Source of the DNA: Acidimicrobiales bacterium
GTDB taxonomy: Bacteria; Actinomycetota; Acidimicrobiia; Acidimicrobiales; Bog-793
Reading direction: 5' to 3'
DNA: 64,000 bases
Assembly: GCA_035294085.1 (NCBI GenBank)
Contig: DATGLP010000026.1
Span: 62,001-126,000, forward strand
Shown here: piece after piece, positions 60,035 to 64,000 of the stretch
Numbering within the stretch: the first letter of the stretch is position 1
Layout: each line of letters begins with the position of its first letter
Translations under genes and position numbers: made by a program
Notes under the pieces: model-generated
The model's database searches: none
What the model saw: only the letters and a program-made list of their open reading frames with translations
What the model was told of the DNA's origin: nothing

Positions 60035-61283
60035 GGGCGCGACCGGCGTAGGGATCGGGCCGCCGAAGCCGCGCCGGGCGCCAGGCGCTCGGGGTCAGGG
60101 CGATGCCCCGTGGGTAGGCCTCGAAGAGCCAGCGCCCGACGCGGCGCGCGAGGGCGCGGCTCGCCCCACACCCGTGGACGACGGCACCCACGAGGCGGGG
60201 GTGCGCCATGAGCGAGGAGCAGGCGGCGGCGACGGTCTGGTCGCGCCGGAGCGTGCGCGCGAGCGCCGCCTCGTAGCGGCGGGCGACCGCGGCCGGGTCC
60301 GCGGAGCCGGGCCCGGCGATCGCCGCCGCCGCGAGCGTGCCCGTCTCGAGCGCCTGGGCGATGCCCTCGCCGGTGAACGGGTCGGCGGCGAAGGCGGCGT
60401 CGCCGGTGAACAGGACGCGCCCGTCGGCGGCGCAGACGCTGACGTCGCGGCGCGCCGGGATGGGCCAGGCGCGCGCCGGGGCCTCGAGGCGGGCGCGCGC
60501 GCCGAGCAGCGAGGTGACGAAGGGGCTGGCGAGCATCCGCTGCCAGGCGGCGGCGAGGTCGCGGCCCCGCCGGCCGGGCCCGAGCGGGGCGCAGACGCCG
60601 AGGTTCACGCTCGCCGCGCCGACCGGGAAGGACCAGCCGTAGCCAGGGAGGAGCTCCTCGTCGAACCACACCCACCACTGCCGGGCGGCCTCGGGGCCGA
60701 CGTCTCGCGCGTAGGCGCGAAAGGCGAGCCAGCCCTCTTCGGGCCCGCCGGCGGTCGTGTCGCGCCCGAGGGCCCGCCGAACGGCCGAGCGCGCCCCGTC
60801 CGCCGCGACGAGGTAGGCGGCGCGCGCCGTGAGGCCGCCGTCGAGGGCCGCCTCGAGGAGCCCGCCGCCGGGCGACAGCGCACGAAAGGCGCGCGCCTCG
60901 AGGACGCGCGCCCCGGCGGCTCGGGCGAGGTCGAGGAGGCGGGCGTCGAGGTCGCCGCGCCGGGCGACGGCCGCGGGGACACCGCTGCCGTCCCCGAGCG
61001 GCAGCGTCGCGACGCGCCCGGACGGGGAGCGCAGCGCCAGCTCGCGAGCGGGCGTGAACGAAGCGACGTCGGCGGGGTCGAGCCCGAGCTCCTCGAGGCG
61101 GTAGAGCGCGCCGGTCGTGAGGCCGTCCCCGCAGGTCTTGTCCCGGGGAAAGCGCGCCCGGTCGACGAGGAGCACGTCCCGCCCGGCACGCGCGAGGCCG
61201 ATCGCCGCCGCGCAGCCGGCCGGCCCGGCGCCGACGACGAGCACGTCGGCAGCGAGCGCGCCCGGCGGACCGCCCTCACCCAT
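59994..61283 (-). CDS. Geranylgeranyl-reductase-family FAD oxidoreductase
   Basis: The 429-aa flavoprotein has the FAD motif VVGAGPAGCAAAIGLARAG, the family segment RARFPRDKTCGDGL, and GDAAFAADPFTGEGIAQAL, which binds the flavin phosphate. These mark the geranylgeranyl reductase group, which saturates isoprenoid chains such as those of menaquinone or lipids. The C-terminus is rich in Arg/Pro and may be an extended read caused by a late stop, because it overlaps the convergent nucleotidyltransferase. ATG overlaps the epimerase stop by eight bases. The menaquinone side chain is the likeliest substrate. Confidence 0.9.
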   Translation of the reverse strand: MGEGGPPGALAADVLVVGAGPAGCAAAIGLARAGRDVLLVDRARFPRDKTCGDGLTTGALYRLEELGLDPADVASFTPARELALRSPSGRVATLPLGDGSGVPAAVARRGDLDARLLDLARAAGARVLEARAFRALSPGGGLLEAALDGGLTARAAYLVAADGARSAVRRALGRDTTAGGPEEGWLAFRAYARDVGPEAARQWWVWFDEELLPGYGWSFPVGAASVNLGVCAPLGPGRRGRDLAAAWQRMLASPFVTSLLGARARLEAPARAWPIPARRDVSVCAADGRVLFTGDAAFAADPFTGEGIAQALETGTLAAAAIAGPGSADPAAVARRYEAALARTLRRDQTVAAACSSLMAHPRLVGAVVHGCGASRALARRVGRWLFEAYPRGIALTPSAWRPARLRRPDPYAGRALSPGWPRSAGRGR

Positions 61284-62217
61284 CGCGGCGCCCTCGCCGT
61301 CGGCGGCGCTGCGCGAGGGCGGCCTCGACGGCGCTCGCCACGTCTCGGTGGGCGAAGGCGAAGCCGTCCGCCTCGAGCCGGCGCGGCAGGACGCGCTGGC
61401 TCGCGAGCGCGACGTCGCGCGCGACGTCGCGCCCGAGGGCGAGCACGAGGAGGCCCCGGGGGACGGCGAGCACGGAGCGCCGGTGCAGCGCCGCGGCGAG
61501 CGCGGCCGTGAGCTCGGCGTTGCGGGCCGGCTCCGGCGCGGTCACGTTCACCGGGCCGGCGAGGTCCGGGCGCGTCGCGAGGTGGACGAGCGCCCCCACG
61601 GCGTCGTGCAGGGAGACGAAGCTCGTCCACTGCCGACCGCTCCCGAGGCGCGCGCCGAGCCCGAGCGAGAAGAGCGGGACGAGGCGCGCGAGCGCGCCGC
61701 CGTCGGGGCCGAGGACGACGCCGAGGCGGGCGTTCACGACCCGGATGCCCGCCTCCCGCGCCGGCGCGGCGGCGGCCTCCCAGGCGCGGCAGACCTCGGC
61801 CAGAAAGCCCGTGCCCGCGGCGCTCGACTCGTCGAGCACCTCGTCGCCTCGGTCGCCGTAGAAGCCGATGGCGGAGGCGCAGACGAAGGCGGTGCGGCGC
61901 GCCTCGCTCGCGGCGAGCGCGCGCGCGAGGACGTCGGTTGACACGACCCGGCTCGCGCGGATCCGCTCGCGCTTCGCCGGGCTCCAGCGCGTCGGCGTGA
62001 TCGGCTCGCCGGCCAGGTGGAAGACGGCGTCGACGTCGGCGAGGCGCCCGTCGTCGAGGCCGGCGAGGTCGAGGCGCCGGCGGGCGAGGTCGAGGCCGAC
62101 CTCGCCGGGGCCGGGCGAGGCGCGCACGATGCGCGCGACGTCCCAGCCCTCGGCACGCAGCCGGGCCTGGAGCGCGCGCCCGACGAACCCGCTCGCCCCG
62201 CTCACGAGCGCCCGCAC
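61276..62217 (-). CDS. TIGR01777-family NAD(P)-dependent epimerase-like protein
   Basis: The 313-aa protein has the Rossmann motif VSGASGFVGRALQARL, then DAVFHLAGEPI, RWSPAKRERIRASRVVST, CASAIGFYGDRGDEVLDESS and a C-terminal DUF1731-like segment VPRGLLVLALGRDVARDVALASQRVLP. The conserved Tyr in FYG replaces the SDR catalytic Tyr region. It is the SDR39U1/YfcH/SulA-like family, in which no reaction is settled. The GTG start is used. It overlaps the reductase downstream by eight bases. Confidence 0.91.
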   Translation of the reverse strand: MRALVSGASGFVGRALQARLRAEGWDVARIVRASPGPGEVGLDLARRRLDLAGLDDGRLADVDAVFHLAGEPITPTRWSPAKRERIRASRVVSTDVLARALAASEARRTAFVCASAIGFYGDRGDEVLDESSAAGTGFLAEVCRAWEAAAAPAREAGIRVVNARLGVVLGPDGGALARLVPLFSLGLGARLGSGRQWTSFVSLHDAVGALVHLATRPDLAGPVNVTAPEPARNAELTAALAAALHRRSVLAVPRGLLVLALGRDVARDVALASQRVLPRRLEADGFAFAHRDVASAVEAALAQRRRRRGRRDG

Positions 62218-62247
62218 GCCACCTCCCTCGCCGCTCGCCCAGCGGCC

Positions 62248-62586
62248 CTAGCCGGCGGGCGGCCCGCCGCGAAGGCGCGCCGCCGCCCCGACGAGGCGGC
62301 GCAGCGCGGCCTCGTCGGCCCCACCCTCGACGAGGGCGGCCACGAGCGCCTCGACCTCGCGCGCCGCCTCGGCGTCGACGCTCGCGCCGAGTTCGCTCGG
62401 CGTCTCGCCCACGGCCACGGCCACCATCAAGGCGACGATCGCCCCGCTCGAGACGCAGCCGAGGGCGATCACGCCGCCGAGGTGGTGCGTCGCCGCCGCG
62501 GCGATCATCCCGGCGATGGCGGCCGCGCTCGCCACCGCCACGACGCGGCGCACGATGGCGGCGAGGTTCGCGTCGACCCTGGCCAC
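62248..62586 (-). CDS. Unknown small membrane protein (112 aa)
   Basis: I do not recognise a family. Two hydrophobic segments, VVAVASAAAIAGMIAAAATHH and GGVIALGCVSSGAIVALMVAVAV, are followed by an acidic C-terminal helix pair (AEAAREVEALVAALVEGGADEAALRRL). It looks like a hairpin membrane protein with a cytoplasmic tail. GTG at 62586 was chosen because a minus-strand TAGGGT lies eight bases before it. A longer reading would overlap the divergent kgd gene. It is divergent from kgd with 40 bases between starts. Confidence 0.6.
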   Translation of the reverse strand: MARVDANLAAIVRRVVAVASAAAIAGMIAAAATHHLGGVIALGCVSSGAIVALMVAVAVGETPSELGASVDAEAAREVEALVAALVEGGADEAALRRLVGAAARLRGGPPAG

Positions 62587-62594
62587 GTCATGCG

Positions 62595-62600
62595 ACCCTA
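62595..62600 (-). promoter_or_regulatory. -10 box of the small membrane protein gene
   Basis: TAGGGT on the minus strand ends eight bases before the GTG start, a leaderless arrangement. Confidence 0.35.
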
Positions 62601-62613
62601 CCTCGCCCGCCGG

Positions 62614-62619
62614 TAGGCT
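62614..62619 (+). promoter_or_regulatory. -10 box, leaderless kgd
   Basis: TAGGCT ends seven bases before the kgd ATG. The two divergent -10 boxes are 13 bases apart, so the two transcripts must compete for one short region. Confidence 0.45.
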
Positions 62620-62626
62620 CGGAGCG

Positions 62627-64000
62627 ATGCAGGGAGAACCCGCCCGGGAGCGCCGTCCGGCCGCGGCCTTCGAGGGCGCGCTCGGGATCAACGCCTGGTT
62701 CGTCGAGGACATGTACCGTGCGTACCTCGCCGACCCCTCGTCGGTGAGCGAGAGCTGGCGGGAGTTCTTCGCCGACTACCCGAGCCACATGCCCGGGGCG
62801 CCGCCCGCCCCTGCCCGCGCCGGCTACGCCACGCCGGGCGAGGAGGCGCCCGCGCCCGCACCGGCTCCCCCCGCCGCTCCCCCCGCTGCCGTCGCGCCGC
62901 TCGACGCCAGCCGGCCGTCCGCGACGGTGCTGCGCGGCGGCGCGGCGCGCCTCGTCGAGAACATGGAGCGCAGCCTCGCGGTCCCGACGGCGACGAGCGT
63001 CCACCCGGTGCCGGCGCGCCTGCTCGAGGCGAACCGCAACCTCGTCAACCAGCACCTGGCGCGCGCCTCGGGTGGCAAGGTGAGCTTCACCCACCTCATC
63101 GCCTGGGCGATCGTCCGGGCACTTCGCGACGTGCCCGCGCTCAACTCGAGCTTCGTCGCAGACGCCGACGGCACGGGGTCGCCGGGGGTCGTGCGCCACG
63201 AGCACGTCGGGCTCGGCATCGCCGTCGACCTCGAGCGCGCCGACGGGTCGCGGACCCTCGTCGTCCCGGTGCTCAAGGAGGCCGACCGGCTCGACTTCGC
63301 CGCCTTCCTCCACGGCTACGAGGACCTCGTGCGCCGCGCCCGGTCGGGGCGGCTGACCGTCGAGGACTTCGCCGGGGCGACGGTCTCCATCACGAACCCC
63401 GGCGTCCTCGGCACGACCCAGTCCGTGCCGCGCCTCATGGCCGGCCAGGGGGCGATCATCGGCATCGGCGCCCTCGGCTACCCCCCCGAGTACGCCGCGG
63501 CCGATCCGGCATCGCTCGCGGAGATCGGGATCGGCAAGGTCGTCACGCTCACCTCCACCTACGACCACCGGATCATCCAGGGGGCGGAGTCGGGGCGCTT
63601 CCTCCAGCGCGTCCACGAGCTGCTCGTCGGCGCCGATGGCTTCTACGACGACGTGTTCGCCGCGCTCGGCGTCGGCTGCGAGCCGGCGCGCTGGGCGCGC
63701 GACCGGCACCCGCTCACGCCGGGGCAGCGCGAGGCCACCCAGCTCGCCAAGGAGCAGGAGGTGCGCGCCCTCATCAACATGTACCGGGTGCGCGGCCACC
63801 TCATCGCCCACCTCGACCCGCTCGCGAGCGGCCCGCCGCCGCTGTTCAGCGACCTCGACCCGGCGAGCTACGGCCTCACCGTCTGGGACCTCGACCGCCC
63901 GTTCCACGTCGGCGGCCTCGCCGGCCACGACGTCCTCACCCTCCAGGAGATCCTCGACATCCTGCGCGACGCGTACTGCGGGACCGTCGGGGTGGAGTAC
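62627..64000 (+). CDS. kgd: Multifunctional 2-oxoglutarate decarboxylase/dehydrogenase Kgd (3' truncated by window edge)
   Basis: Only the first 458 codons are in the window. They start with the short E1 N-terminal helix region (NAWFVEDMYRAYLADPSSVSE, then WREFFADYP) and a Pro/Ala-rich linker. Next comes the succinyltransferase (E2) catalytic domain without a lipoyl domain, with LTSTYDHRIIQGAESG carrying the catalytic His. The start of the E1 domain follows (ALINMYRVRGHLIAHLDPL). This is the Kgd layout of actinobacteria, which links the TCA cycle at 2-oxoglutarate. The gene is read from a leaderless promoter. The missing TPP domain lies beyond 64000. Confidence 0.94.
   Translation, partial: MQGEPARERRPAAAFEGALGINAWFVEDMYRAYLADPSSVSESWREFFADYPSHMPGAPPAPARAGYATPGEEAPAPAPAPPAAPPAAVAPLDASRPSATVLRGGAARLVENMERSLAVPTATSVHPVPARLLEANRNLVNQHLARASGGKVSFTHLIAWAIVRALRDVPALNSSFVADADGTGSPGVVRHEHVGLGIAVDLERADGSRTLVVPVLKEADRLDFAAFLHGYEDLVRRARSGRLTVEDFAGATVSITNPGVLGTTQSVPRLMAGQGAIIGIGALGYPPEYAAADPASLAEIGIGKVVTLTSTYDHRIIQGAESGRFLQRVHELLVGADGFYDDVFAALGVGCEPARWARDRHPLTPGQREATQLAKEQEVRALINMYRVRGHLIAHLDPLASGPPPLFSDLDPASYGLTVWDLDRPFHVGGLAGHDVLTLQEILDILRDAYCGTVGVEY

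Overview
The DNA is very GC-rich and the codon use, protein families and gene order point to an actinomycete, most likely a member of the Acidimicrobiia or a related deep actinobacterial lineage. The reasons are the F420-type luciferase-like oxidoreductases, bacterial P450s with a stand-alone [3Fe-4S] ferredoxin, a Kgd-type fused 2-oxoglutarate decarboxylase, the secA-prfB-ftsE-ftsX order, and many start codons placed 6-8 bases after a TANNNT box, which is the leaderless arrangement common in actinobacteria. The taxon is inferred; no rRNA is present.

Positions 1-15.4 kb hold an oxidative catabolic region. It starts with a truncated SDR, a fused indolepyruvate-type ferredoxin oxidoreductase and a divergent TrmB-like regulator. 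A six-gene minus-strand operon follows (two SDRs, a ThuA-like protein, two paralogous P450s, a TIM-barrel epimerase-like protein), joined almost throughout by 4-base stop/start overlaps. Divergent from it is an epoxide hydrolase of the limonene-epoxide-hydrolase type with all five active-site residues in register. An amidohydrolase (minus) faces a ferredoxin/LLM-oxidoreductase/Dabb/LLM-oxidoreductase run (plus).

Positions 15.4-29 kb hold a CoA-thioester and cobalamin region: enoyl-CoA hydratase-like protein, a two-subunit B12 acyl-CoA mutase, then a six-gene minus-strand operon read from an isocitrate-lyase-like protein through HyuA, HyuB, MmgE/PrpD and a GntR/FCD regulator to a class III CoA transferase. 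Small SnoaL-like and GlcG-like proteins and the MeaB GTPase follow. One AT-rich 14-base sequence is present at both divergent promoter regions of this block. Positions 29-34 kb hold a complete livHMGFK branched-chain-type ABC importer. A different palindrome lies on the promoters of the ferredoxin oxidoreductase, the amidohydrolase/ferredoxin pair and the liv operon, which suggests one regulon for uptake and breakdown of an unknown substrate.

Positions 34-46 kb are mixed: a GNAT protein, small unknown proteins, a nucleobase salvage set (NCS1 permease and two phosphoribosyltransferases), a MacB-like ABC pair, a GMC oxidoreductase, YjbQ and an LpdA-type flavoprotein. At 46.3-49.0 kb is the most unusual gene, a 747-residue protein that joins an eCIS-associated DUF4157-like N-terminus to a phosphoinositide-kinase-like C-terminus, followed by an overlapping gene with an apparent CTG start.

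Positions 49-64 kb are housekeeping: endonuclease IV, MiaB, SecA, RF2, FtsEX, a serine hydrolase, a sugar-1-phosphate nucleotidyltransferase, a geranylgeranyl-reductase-like protein, a TIGR01777 epimerase and the start of kgd. A decayed IS1380-type transposase lies between prfB and ftsE. A repeated theme is a very short ORF, often leaderless, whose TGA overlaps the next gene's start (before the ferredoxin oxidoreductase, ferredoxin, mutase, lpdA, secA and the nucleotidyltransferase).
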